From assembly GCA_001936135.1 (NCBI GenBank), contig CP012816.1, positions 499,501 to 563,500 on the forward strand: a stretch of 64,000 nucleotides of DNA, in the 5' to 3' direction. The first letter of the stretch is position 1, and every line of letters begins with the position of its first letter. Positions 1 to 9,555 of the stretch are shown here, in pieces. The position numbers were made by a program, and so were the translations under genes. The notes under the pieces were generated by a model that was not told where the DNA came from, searched no databases, and saw only the letters and a list, made by a program, of their open reading frames with translations. The stretch is from Saccharomycopsis fibuligera x Saccharomycopsis cf. fibuligera (Eukaryota > Ascomycota > Saccharomycetes > Ascoideales > Saccharomycopsidaceae).

Positions 1-42
1 CCAGCTTCAACTGGTAAGTTGAAGTTACTCATCCATAGGCAT

Positions 43-127
43 AGCCCCACAAGGGGATCGAACCCGCGACCCTCAGATACCGAGCTTGACTAACAATTGA
101 ATGCAGTACCGATTGTGCTAACCAGGC
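43..127 (-). tRNA. tRNA-like gene, isotype uncertain
   Basis: Read on the minus strand, the stretch has a good A box (TAGCACAATCGG, 120-109) and B box (GGTTCGATCCC, 64-54), the internal Pol III promoter elements. The 5' GCCTGGT can pair with 3' GTGGGGC with one mismatch and several G-U pairs. There are 34 bases between position 26 and the T arm, about 12 more than a simple class I tRNA, so it has either a long variable arm (a CTC/GAG stem is possible) or a short intron. I could not place an anticodon stem convincingly, and no T-run terminator follows. It may be a diverged gene or a pseudogene. A Ty3-like element sits 12 bp upstream of its 5' end, as expected for Pol III-targeted insertion. 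Confidence 0.5.
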
Positions 128-139
128 TTTCTCTTTTGC

Positions 140-479
140 TGTAAGAGACGGGGTCGTAGGGTCTGAATTTAGACGTGAAAAGGTTTCTGGATTCATAGTT
201 GTTTCTAGGATCGACTAGGAAGAGAGGTAATGCTCTAGATAAAATAAAGAAGATAAATATATTGTAATGAAAGGAAGATAACTTCGCTTACTCTTATTCT
301 ATATAGAATACATAATAGTTATGATGGCGAACCTAGCTTCTTATATAGTTATTGTTAGGAGGTTCGTAACCAGGGGCCATCTGTAACTAGGGGCTACCTG
401 TAACTAAGAGCTACCTGTAGCTAGGAGCTACCAGTCTGAGTTAACTTTATCAGAAGTTATCCTGAACTGATTTGTTACA
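140..479 (-). repeat. 3' LTR of the Ty3-like element
   Basis: This 340-bp direct repeat of 4724-5063 begins TGTAAC and ends TTACA on the element strand. The last three bases of pol (TAA) fall inside it. It also carries an orphan copy of the gag start codon at 194-196, which here reads out toward the flanking tRNA-like gene. Confidence 0.93.
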
Positions 480-3400
480 CTTCCTCCCCCTTAGAGGCTA
501 ACCCAGTTCTTTTGAGATAGTTAATTTGTTCAGTTAAAGCATTTCGTAAATTGGTTGGTACTTTAGTTCTGAAGAATTCAAACGATATAGGCGTGGCATG
601 CTCAGGTTTGCAATCTTGCCAAAACACATGCAAGTAGTCTTTTGCAATGCCAGCTATTGCAATAATTTCATCTGCCCTAGCAGCGGCTTCTATTTCGTTT
701 CTAGGAGGTTCTTTTGGATATAGAACGTCAGGTTCTTTGTATAATTTCAACCATCTAACATTAATAACTCTATGCTGTTTGGTTATAGAAGGTAAGTCTA
801 ATTCAACAGCACTTTCCCCCACTTTTTTAACAATTTTATATGGTCCGAGGTATACTGGGTGAATCTTCTTATACGGACCATCAGCACCAAAATGAGCATC
901 TCTGTGGAGAAGGACCCAATTTCCAATATCAAAAGAGATTTCGCGACGGTTTTCATCTGCAATTACCTGAGACCGATGTTGCTGTTGTAATAAATATTCT
1001 CTTGTGCGATGGAGTACAGCTTGAGCGGCTTTCAAATATTCTTCCGTAGGTGTGACATTGCCTTCAGAAAATTGTCTACCATAAAAAGGGTCTGGAGCTT
1101 CATAACCGTGGTCTGCAAAAAATGGAGTGCACTTGATACTGTGGTGGTAAGAGGTGTTGTAAGCAAATTCTACCATAGGTAAAAATTTTCGCCACGAAGA
1201 GAATTGATTAAAGCAATACCGACGTAGTATCCCAGTTAAGGTTTTGATGGTTCTCTCGGTTTGGCCGTTAGTTTCCGGATGATTGGCTGTGCTCATCTTT
1301 AACTTAATTCCCAATTTGTCCATAATAGTTTGATACATGACACTTTGGAACCGAACATCTCTATCCGAGACTATTTCATTGGGAATACCATGTAAACGGA
1401 ATACTTCATTTATCAAAATCATAGCTGTGCTATATCCAGTGATCGTTTTGCTCACTGGTAAGAAATGAGAGTATTTTGTTAATCTATCCACGACAACTAA
1501 TACCATGTCGGTTTTACCAGACGGTGGAAACCCAGTAACAAAATCGATGGAGATACTCAGCCATCGAGACTGTGGAATCTCTAATGGTTCAAGCAAATTA
1601 TTCGTAGTAGGACCAGCTAATGTGCGTTGGCAAACATCGCATCGATGGACAAAACGTTTGATATCAGCAAACATAGAAGGCCAATAATATTTCTCAGCTA
1701 GTTTCAAATATAATTTGTACAGACTTAAATGAGTAACACCATGGGTTTCGGCTAGTAAATCCTTTTGATAAGCCTGAGGAACACATAATCTGAGCAGGCT
1801 AGATTCAGTAATAGGATTATCATACCAAAGTTTGTTGTTCTGAATCTTAAATAACTTATCAAATTTCGTTAATCTTGCATTAGCAGCGAGTTTTTCAATT
1901 TTCATTTTAAGGAACGGGTCTTGTTTATCATCTTGTAAAGTTATTTGAGCTAATTTAGCGTGAATTCCTTCATCAACCAGGACAGCGTCAAGATCAAGTC
2001 TCGATAACCAATCAGCAACTTTGTTAGTCAGTCCTGAGATGTGTTTTATTTCAACATCATATTCCGAAAGGGTGTCGAGCCATCGCATAATGCGAGGATG
2101 GAGTTGTTTTTGCAACAATAAGTGTCTTAAGGATACGTGGTCTGTGTGTACCACAACATGTCGATCAGCGATCTGTATTCGAAAGTGCCACAACGATTCC
2201 ACTATAGCCAACAATTCTTTGTCATACACCGAATATCGTCTTTGATGAACATCCAATGACTTACTAAAATAACCAACAACGCCAACCAACTTATCATTAT
2301 CATCATATCCCTGTAATACTCCTCCTATTGCAGCATTAGAGGCATCGGTGAAAAGTTTGAGCTGTTGAACATTGTATGCCGATATGAGGAGAGGGGCGTT
2401 TACTAAAAGTTCCTTCGATTGAGCAACTGCTGTTTTACACAGATCGTTATAAGTAATGGATCCGGCAGCTAGTTGATTGAGAGGAGCTAGAATCTTCGAG
2501 AGATTTTTAAAGAATTTTCGATAGTAGTTAAGACATCCAACATAGCGTTGTGCTTTTTTCTGTGTATCTGGTTCTGGCATCTTCAAAATAGCGTCAATCT
2601 TCCGAGGGCTTGCTGTAATACCGGCTTTCAGAATGACGTGACCCAAGAAGTCGACTCGGTCTTGGAAAAAACAACATTTTTGTGTTTTAATTGTTAGTTG
2701 GTTTTTGAATAACACTTTTAAAATACACATTACATCTTCAAAGTGTTGCTCTGCATCGTCTCCATAAATGAGAATATCATCCAAATAATATACCAGAAAA
2801 CGTGAATAAGGAGCAAGAATCAGCTTTATGAATTGTGAAAATGAAGCAGGTGCATTTTTCAAACCAAAAGGCATTACACGCCATGTATAATGTCCGGACG
2901 AGGTAGAAAATGCGACTTTATCCTCGTCTCCAGGGTGCATTCTTAACTGATGGTATCCTTGTGCTAAATCAATTTTCGAATAAAAACGTTTTCCTCCGAC
3001 CTTGGCTAAGGTATCATCAATGTGAGGTAATGGGAATGAGTTTTTGATAGTTTTGTTGTTAATGAGGCGGTAGTCAACACACATACGCCAAGTATTATCT
3101 TGTTTTTTAACCATTACTATGGGAAAGGACCAAGGACTATCTGATTCTTTAAGCATACCCAGCTTTAAAAGTTCAGCAATTTGATTTTCTGCTTCTTGTG
3201 CTTGTACTGGAGCTAAGCGATATGGTGGTCGGGAAATGATTTGATCATCGGTGAGTTTGATTCTGTGGTCAAAGCGTTCTCGTAGCGGTGGAAGGTTTTG
3301 AATTTTACCGTCAACATCACTAACGGCTTGAACCATCTGTTTTAAAGCATTGTATTTTGACTTGTCAAGTTCTTTTGGCGCAGAAATGGGATTTTGGGAT

Positions 3401-3933
3401 TCCAGTATATCATTGTCCGCTTTTACCCAATAGAGTTCCATTTTCTCGTGGTTTTTAATCTCTTTGCGCAATTCTTGGACCAGCATAAGGTTAATTTGTA
3501 CTGCTCTAGAACTTGATTCTTCCGGAGGGTGAACAGCATCATCCGAACCCAAGATAGACCAAACGCCAGTTTGTGCAAGCAAACTCGCATGTTGTTTGAT
3601 GAACGGAAGGCCAAAGACCATAGGGCGACTCGAAACAGGAAGGACATAGGCTGAAGTGCTTTTTGTTTTTCCTCCCATTTCTACATCCAAAGAGCAACAT
3701 TCCGTGAGTAGTTGTTGTTCTTTATTAATTGCGACAGACACACTAGCCTTTTCAGGGGTAAAAACAGGCCAACGGTTAGTTTGTACTAGTTCCTTACTGA
3801 CAAAGTTAGAACTAGCACCAGTATCAAATAAGGATTCGACTTGTACATCATTAACCATTACTTGTACATTAGCAGGGTGTAGTATCGGAGGGTCATTAGT
3901 TTTCTTGAGAGTAGCTAGTCCTCGCGTTGACAT
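475..3933 (-). CDS. pol: Ty3/gypsy Pol polyprotein
   Basis: This 1152-residue polyprotein makes the element's enzymes for reverse transcription and integration. Visible domains in order: aspartic protease (DTGA at 37-40); reverse transcriptase (about 237-430, catalytic YLDD at 383-386); RNase H (first Asp at about 530 in FTDAS); integrase with HHCC zinc site (H731 region to C765/C768), then the core triad D797, D857, E893 with D-35-E spacing. The C-terminal tail after about residue 1000 resembles the usual post-core integrase domain; I see no clear chromodomain. The first Met overlaps the end of gag by 38 nt, so Pol is probably made by +1 frameshifting and this Met is not the true N-terminus. 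The stop codon lies in the 3' LTR. No internal stop or shift is seen. Confidence 0.93.
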   Translation of the reverse strand: MSTRGLATLKKTNDPPILHPANVQVMVNDVQVESLFDTGASSNFVSKELVQTNRWPVFTPEKASVSVAINKEQQLLTECCSLDVEMGGKTKSTSAYVLPVSSRPMVFGLPFIKQHASLLAQTGVWSILGSDDAVHPPEESSSRAVQINLMLVQELRKEIKNHEKMELYWVKADNDILESQNPISAPKELDKSKYNALKQMVQAVSDVDGKIQNLPPLRERFDHRIKLTDDQIISRPPYRLAPVQAQEAENQIAELLKLGMLKESDSPWSFPIVMVKKQDNTWRMCVDYRLINNKTIKNSFPLPHIDDTLAKVGGKRFYSKIDLAQGYHQLRMHPGDEDKVAFSTSSGHYTWRVMPFGLKNAPASFSQFIKLILAPYSRFLVYYLDDILIYGDDAEQHFEDVMCILKVLFKNQLTIKTQKCCFFQDRVDFLGHVILKAGITASPRKIDAILKMPEPDTQKKAQRYVGCLNYYRKFFKNLSKILAPLNQLAAGSITYNDLCKTAVAQSKELLVNAPLLISAYNVQQLKLFTDASNAAIGGVLQGYDDNDKLVGVVGYFSKSLDVHQRRYSVYDKELLAIVESLWHFRIQIADRHVVVHTDHVSLRHLLLQKQLHPRIMRWLDTLSEYDVEIKHISGLTNKVADWLSRLDLDAVLVDEGIHAKLAQITLQDDKQDPFLKMKIEKLAANARLTKFDKLFKIQNNKLWYDNPITESSLLRLCVPQAYQKDLLAETHGVTHLSLYKLYLKLAEKYYWPSMFADIKRFVHRCDVCQRTLAGPTTNNLLEPLEIPQSRWLSISIDFVTGFPPSGKTDMVLVVVDRLTKYSHFLPVSKTITGYSTAMILINEVFRLHGIPNEIVSDRDVRFQSVMYQTIMDKLGIKLKMSTANHPETNGQTERTIKTLTGILRRYCFNQFSSWRKFLPMVEFAYNTSYHHSIKCTPFFADHGYEAPDPFYGRQFSEGNVTPTEEYLKAAQAVLHRTREYLLQQQHRSQVIADENRREISFDIGNWVLLHRDAHFGADGPYKKIHPVYLGPYKIVKKVGESAVELDLPSITKQHRVINVRWLKLYKEPDVLYPKEPPRNEIEAAARADEIIAIAGIAKDYLHVFWQDCKPEHATPISFEFFRTKVPTNLRNALTEQINYLKRTGLASKGEEV
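480..490 (-). other. Polypurine tract of the Ty3-like element
   Basis: On the minus strand GGGGGAGGAAG lies directly next to the TGTAAC start of the 3' LTR. This is the standard position of the plus-strand DNA primer. It also encodes the end of pol. Confidence 0.8.
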
Positions 3934-4780
3934 CCAAGTTGGAGTTTTCTAAAGTGACGTGGTCAAGATCCATTTTTTCCGGCCCAATATGTTTTGAAAA
4001 TGACTTGTTATTTCCTTGGTTGTGGAAGTGTCTGTTGTTGAAGTGTGGTTTGTTAAAACGGTTATTGTTGTAACTTTTTGCGTTTCCATTAGTGTGGTTA
4101 GAAAACCCAGCACCAGAGGATGGTTTATACTTGTTAAATTTTTTGCGGTTCGTATTGTAATTTGATTGTCCATGAAGAACAGGTTGCATAGTGACAGCGA
4201 TACGGGTTGCTGATGTTTGAACCCAATCGAGAGAGACAGGAAGATTTTGCTGAAGAAAGGAGTCTCTCATGATGCTAACTTGAACTCTAAGGTTCTCTTG
4301 CAAGCCATTGACAAAGAAATCTATTAAAATGGATTCATCAGCTTTATAAGCTGAAGCCAAATAGTTAAATTTAGTAATATAGTCTTCAATAGTACCAGAT
4401 TGTCTTATAGAAGAAAGTTGTTTGTTTAAGGACGCAGTGTTGTATGATTGCCCAAAACGTTCCGAAAAAGCCGTCCAGAATTCCTGTAAATCGACTTCGT
4501 TAATGTTTTCCTGGGACGTTAAAAAGTTGACTGCCCAAGTAGCAGCGACATCACGTAAGCTACCCACAATAGCTCTAAGTTGTTGATCAGGAGTGTTATA
4601 ACCTTGGCTGAAACAGTAGGCAAACATCAAAGTTTGGAAACGTTGAATAGAGGCTAACGAGGAATTTCTACCTGAAAAAGTTGGAGCAATAATCTCTCCC
4701 CTAGCACCAAAAGCGCTACCAATTGTAAGAGACGGGGTCGTAGGGTCTGAATTTAGACGTGAAAAGGTTTCTGGATTCAT
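3896..4780 (-). CDS. gag: Ty3/gypsy Gag structural protein
   Basis: This is a 294-residue capsid-type protein. The middle part (about 35-190) has the retrotransposon-gag pattern (WAVNF, FWTAFSERF, YITKFNYLA, FFVNGL). The C-terminal third is Asn-, Lys- and Arg-rich with no CCHC zinc knuckle, so RNA binding probably rests on this basic tail. The ATG is inside the 5' LTR: codons 1-19 are LTR sequence, and codons 20-22 overlap the primer-binding site. Its 3' end overlaps pol in the +1 frame. Ty1 also starts its gag in the LTR, but this is less usual for Ty3-type elements. Confidence 0.9.
   Translation of the reverse strand: MNPETFSRLNSDPTTPSLTIGSAFGARGEIIAPTFSGRNSSLASIQRFQTLMFAYCFSQGYNTPDQQLRAIVGSLRDVAATWAVNFLTSQENINEVDLQEFWTAFSERFGQSYNTASLNKQLSSIRQSGTIEDYITKFNYLASAYKADESILIDFFVNGLQENLRVQVSIMRDSFLQQNLPVSLDWVQTSATRIAVTMQPVLHGQSNYNTNRKKFNKYKPSSGAGFSNHTNGNAKSYNNNRFNKPHFNNRHFHNQGNNKSFSKHIGPEKMDLDHVTLENSNLDVNARTSYSQEN
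4713..4721 (-). other. Primer-binding site, initiator tRNA-Met type
   Basis: TGGTAGCGC on the minus strand starts 2 nt after the end of the 5' LTR and matches the complement of the conserved 3' end of yeast initiator tRNA-Met. It lies within the gag reading frame, so the same bases serve as primer site and coding sequence. Confidence 0.8.
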
Positions 4781-5063
4781 AGTTGTTTTTAGGATCGACT
4801 AGGAAGAGAGGTAATGCTCTAGATAAAATAAAGAAGATAAATATATTGTAATGAAAGGAAGATAACTTCGCTTACTCTTATTCTATATAGAATACATAAT
4901 AGTTATGATGGCGAACCTAGCTTCTTATATAGTTATTGTTAGGAGGTTCGTAACCAGGGGCCATCTGTAACTAGGGGCTACCTGTAACTAAGAGCTACCT
5001 GTAGCTAGGAGCTACCAGTCTGAGTTAACTTTATCAGAAGTTATCCTGAACTGATTTGTTACA
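4724..5063 (-). repeat. 5' LTR of the Ty3-like element
   Basis: This 340-bp LTR is nearly identical to 140-479. It contains the gag ATG (4778-4780). Transcription must therefore start within the LTR upstream of that ATG, between 5063 and 4780 on the minus strand. Confidence 0.93.
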
Positions 5064-5070
5064 TTTGCTG

Positions 5071-5132
5071 TGTAACAAATCAGTTCAGAATAACTTCTGA
5101 TAAAGTTAACTCTTAGACCGGTAGTTCTTGGC
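5071..5132 (+). repeat. Truncated Ty3-type LTR in opposite orientation
   Basis: The first 60 or so bases match the start of the neighbouring LTR (TGTAACAAATCAGTTCAG and onward) but on the plus strand and with several differences, so this is an older insertion of the same family. It stops where the copia-type LTR begins (TGTCGG at 5133). With the LTR end at 5004-5063 it forms an inverted repeat of about 60 bp per arm around a 7-bp spacer. Confidence 0.8.
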
Positions 5133-5249
5133 TGTCGGAGTATAGTGACTATATCTGCTACCCATACCTGAGGTTGTCCCCTATGGATAGCACTTGTTAG
5201 ACTAGTCTCTCCTCTAGTAGTGAAGGAAAGCCACTTACTAAGATACTTA
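5133..5249 (-). repeat. Left LTR of copia element 2, outer part
   Basis: This 117-bp stretch starts TGTCGG and matches the first part of the right LTR at 15971-16087 with scattered differences. It is separated from the rest of the same LTR (10439-10645) by the whole of copia element 1. On the element strand it is the LTR 3' end (…CCGACA). Confidence 0.8.
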
Positions 5250-5513
5250 CGGAATACTGACATCTCAGGGTTCATGTTTTTAGAGGTAAAAGCCTTGTAT
5301 TTCCAAATATAACTAAATAATAATAAATATATAAAAATATTGGGTTAGACCCTCTTTAAATAATAATCAGTCTGAATACAAAACATGTTATTGATTCGCG
5401 ATTAATAGTAGTAAATACGTGTATCTTGCACCAAGATAAAAGATTTGCGAAGTTATTCAGTAATAAATGTTGGTTAACTGTATTCAGTTTTGTTGGTCTA
5501 GAACTCAATGTTC
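5250..5513 (-). repeat. 3' LTR of copia element 1
   Basis: This copy is repeated at 10172-10434 with about 95% identity by eye. It includes an orphan copy of the gag start (MNPEMSVFR). The purine-rich AAGAAAGAGCGAG, just inside at about 5518-5535 on the minus strand, is a plausible polypurine tract. Confidence 0.8.
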
Positions 5514-5547
5514 GTCATCACTCGCTCTTTCTTGAGATATTAGGTTC

Positions 5548-8500
5548 TCAAGATACCAAATATTTCACTAATAGTAAGAATAATGATTTAGTGAGTGGTT
5601 TTGTTAATAGGTCTGCAATTTGCTCTTTGGTGTTAACATACTCTAATTTCATGTTGATATTGTTGATATGTTGTCTGCAGTATGCTAGTCGGATGTTCAC
5701 ATGTCTGTTCCTCTTATTAAAACCTTCTTTGCTAATCATGTTTATACCGGCTTTGCTGTCTGTTTTTATAACTGTTTTATTCGGTTTCTTGCCATTCATC
5801 CATTCCAATATGCTTCTCAACCATTGTTCTTGCTTTATACCAGTAGATATAGCGACCATTTCAGATTCAGCTGGAGACAATGTAGTTAATTTGCTCACTT
5901 CAACATTCCATGATATCAAGTCATTATTGTAATAGTAAACACTGCTCACCGTACTTCTATAGTAATTGTCAGAATTGTAAGTAGCACCAGTATAGGCAGT
6001 GATTTTGTTATCAGATCCTTTTCCTCTGAATATTAAACCTTTGTTTGCTGTACCTTTTAGGTATTGTAGTATTCTCAGAGCATAATGAAACACTTCTTCA
6101 CTGGGTTCAAGTTGAAAATGTGAAAGGTAATTTGTGCAATAAGCAATATCAGGTCTAGTGTGTGTACTTGCATACAATAAAGAACCGATTGTTTCTCTGA
6201 TCTTAGCTACCTGTTTATTATGGTAGTTTTCATTTTTCGTCACATAGTTATGTTTGATGTAGTCTGTTGTAGGTGTTGGTTTAATTTTCATATCTGGTGT
6301 TCCAAATCTTTCAATGATTCTTTATATGTAATTTTGCTGATCAAGCTTAATGTACTCTCTAATATACTTCCCGTTTTTCTTTGAATATACCTCAGTCATA
6401 TTCAATCCCAAAATTTTTCTATCCAACGTGAATTTATCCTGAAATTGTTGTTTTGTTCCCTCGACCGTTTTCAATTCAATGCTCTCGCCTATGGATTTTA
6501 TGAGCTCTGTAGCAACACTTTTTTATTCACAAGCAATGATAATGTCATCAACAAATGTCATGATAATGCCCACTATTTTCCCCTTTTTCCTAAGTAGATA
6601 GCAGCAGGTGATGGCTTCCTTTGATTCCAAGTTATGTTTTATCAAGATGTTTTTAAAATGATGATAAAAATTTCTTCCGCTTGTTTTGAGCCCGTAGAGA
6701 CTTTTCTGTAACTTTAAAACAAGTGTCAGTCCTTTTGGTATATATGTGGTTTTTGTCTTGTAGAAGCTGGGAATGGTAATGAAAACATCATGGTCAATTT
6801 CTGCAAGCGTGTAAGCATTTTTCACGCCACATTGAAATATGTGGAAATTTTTCTGTTGTGCTATAGAAATACCTATTCTTAAAATGTCAGCAGCCAATGT
6901 GGGTGCATAAATCTCAAAATTACTGTCCTTTTCTTGGTCACCTCTGGCGCATAACCTTGCCTTGAATTTTATACCATCTTGTTTTTGTTTCTTGTTCAAT
7001 CGCCATAGGGTTGAGATTAAGTTCAAATCTTTTAGCTCTCGTTTGGATATCATTTGTTCAGAGAAAGTTCCGTTCCTGATGATTGTTTGTAATTCTTCCT
7101 GTATTGCTTCTAGCCATTTGTCTTTCTCATCAGTGTTTAAGAATTTTTTCAAGTTGTGAATCTTAACGATTTTATTTCGATTCTTTACCCCATACATCAT
7201 GTCATCAATGTCCTCCAGCCTTTTCCTTTTTCTTGAGGAAGTCGTTGGATTAATTATTTTAGATTGAGTTGAAGTTGTGTCTTGTGTTGGTTCTGAGGTT
7301 GTGGTTTGTGAATTATTTCTGGGAGATCTGTTTTCCTCTTTGTTGGTGTTATTGTCCTTATTCGTATCATCTTTGGATTTCATTGGCAGGTGAGATGTTG
7401 TTGACTGTTCTAATCTTTTATTCTTTTTCATCTCTTCTTCAGATTCCAGTTCTTGTTCAGATTCTTGTTCAGTCTCCTGTTCTTCCCCAGATTCCAAATT
7501 CTCTTCAGATTCCAGTTCTTGTTCGTTATCATTCTGCAGCTGCATCTGCTTAGAGTGTGATTCTTCTTTCTCATGTAAATCATCGATTCCATTTATCTCT
7601 CTTTCATTTTCTTCAGTTGATCCATAATCATCTTCATCATCATCTTCATCGGATTGACTTGGTTGGTATTCTGAATCATTGTCTTCATCATCGCTAGCGA
7701 CGAAATCTTCATACGTGGATTCCTTAGCTGTATCAAATTCAGAAGTATCCAGTGATGTTGGGTCAATTTTATTTTGCGGATCGCAATGTTGTTCCGGGTT
7801 ATCCTCATGTAGTAAAAAATCGTTTGTATGATTTTCTAGTTCGTATTACTTATCTTGAATGTTTTCTAGATCATCATAGTTGTTCTTCATCAGTGTTGGA
7901 ATATCTTTGTTGTTTAGATCAATTTCAATTTCTTCATCATCAGCAATGTTATCTTCTGCAGCACTTTCTTGGGATTTGTAAGTCTCGTTATCAACTGGTT
8001 GATCAATAATGATGTCATGTTGATTTGAATCTAAAGACATTCCCCATTCACCATTTTCTATCAGTTCATCGAATGGTTCGTCATCGGCTGGACCATCAGC
8101 AGTGTTGATTGTAATATCAGCAGTTTTGTCTTTACTAATTGAAGCTCCCGATTGGAAGAATCTATAGTTGTTGGACTCAATAAGTTTGTTGTCAACTAGG
8201 AATAACTTTTGATTGTTTCTAATACCGACGAATGTACCAGTAATTGTCTTGGCATTGGTCTTGAGAGTGTTAGTTCTGTCTAATATTGCAACTTCTTGTC
8301 CAAATATTGGTAGTTTGTCTATGTTCATATTGAGGTAAAGATCAAATTCCTTGCTGTACAGTTTATAGAGGTTGTTTGTACTGAAATAGACTTTCAAGGT
8401 TCTTGACGGGGATGCTTTAAGTTTGCGATTATAGGTGATGTTATAGATGATATTGATATAATTGAGTGCAAGAGTTAAAGTTTTCACTGGTGATAGACCA

Positions 8501-9555
8501 CTATCAATGTAGAGGGATCTCAACATTCTGATTATTTTTCCATTATATCTTTCAGCTAATCCATTTTGACTTGGGGTGAATGCTGTACTAGTGGTATGGA
8601 TAATGTTATGTTTGTTTAGATAATTTTGGAAAATGTTATTGGTATATTCTGTCCCATTGTCTGTGTGTAAGGCTTTAATGTTGCAGTCATATTATTTTAT
8701 AATTTTCTGATGGAATTGTTCAAAAGCGTCTGTGACATTTGCACCTGTCTTGTTTTTGATTGGATATAACCAAGCATATCTGGAGTAATTGTCTATGAAT
8801 GTGACTACTAATTTTTTGTATTTATTTGTTACTTTTATTTCTACCACGTCTGAGTGTATGGTAACGAATGGAATTTTTGCGTTGTGTTTGTCGCGACTAC
8901 CCTGAATGGCTGATGCGGCTGTTGTTTTTGATTGCAAGCAGGTAGTGCATTCTTCGTTATTTTGTATTTTTTCTTTGGTTCTGATGTCTTTTTCTTCTAC
9001 CATTTTCTTTAGGTATTTATTGTTAGTATGTAATAGTTTGCGATGAATGTTATGGATTGTTTTGGTCTTGACCATTCTTGATGTTAGGTATGAATATCCG
9101 TCTTGTCTTATTAGTTCATATCTGTTCTTTTTATAAATCAAGCATGGCTTTGATGAGTACCAAATGTTTTTGTTGAAAAGATCGTTTTCAGCTAGAATGT
9201 TATCCTCTATGTCTTTTGATATTAACACGTCAATAGTGAATTTGTTGTTTCCGAGTATAAGGTCAAATTTTCCTTTAGCATTTATCAATATGTCTATCGC
9301 ATTTGTTGCGTGACAAATTTCTTCGGTTGGTGCTATATCATAGAGATAGTCTTCATCACTGAAAATAGTTGCTTGAGCACCACTATCAACAAATATGTTT
9401 GTAATGACAGTTGATTTATTGTCTTCTAGAGACAAATTTTGGATTTTTGGATAGCTTGTTCTTTTGCGTAGAACTCGCTTCTTTTTCATCCTCATCTTTT
9501 TTCTTGTTGTATTTATACTTGGATTTCTTGAAGTGATTAACTCTTCTGCTTTCAA
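5548..9555 (-). pseudogene. pol: Copia-type Pol of element 1, four in-frame stops
   Basis: One reading frame runs the full length, interrupted only by TAA codons at 8692-8694, 7846-7848, 6523-6525 and 6322-6324. Segments in order: protease (FVDSGAQ); GAG-pre-integrase zinc region ending in CTTC; integrase core (HSDVV and DNYSRYAW before the first stop, TDNG and QNGLAERYNG after it); a Glu/Asp-rich linker; RT with FVDDIIIA; and RNase H (YTGATYN, SPAESE) near the 3' end. Pol is in the +1 frame relative to the second gag segment, overlapping it by about 140 nt. Each stop is one C-to-T step from a Gln codon. No frameshift is seen in pol, so decay is recent or slow. Confidence 0.88.

Larger units (their letters stand above)
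140..5063 (-). mobile_element. Intact Ty3/gypsy-type LTR retrotransposon
   Basis: This is a complete element on the minus strand: 340-bp LTRs at 4724-5063 (5') and 140-479 (3'), beginning TGTAAC and ending TTACA. The target duplication TTTGC is seen at 135-139 and 5064-5068. A primer site TGGTAGCGC, matching the 3' end of initiator tRNA-Met, lies 2 nt inside the 5' LTR, and a polypurine tract abuts the 3' LTR. Gag and pol are both open, with pol in the +1 frame. The two LTRs differ at one base that I could find (the C/T in GTTTCTAGG versus GTTTTTAGG), which indicates a recent insertion. Domain order protease-RT-RNase H-integrase places it in Ty3/gypsy. It is probably autonomous and may still be active. 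Confidence 0.93.

Noticed and set aside
5426-5932. 168-codon plus-strand frame
   Set aside because: Antisense to the RNase H end of copia pol, whose protein match on the minus strand is clear.
6322-8694. Repeated in-frame TAA as a sign of stop-codon reassignment
   Set aside because: Host genes and the young Ty3-like element use TAA as a normal stop, so these are nonsense mutations in a dead element.
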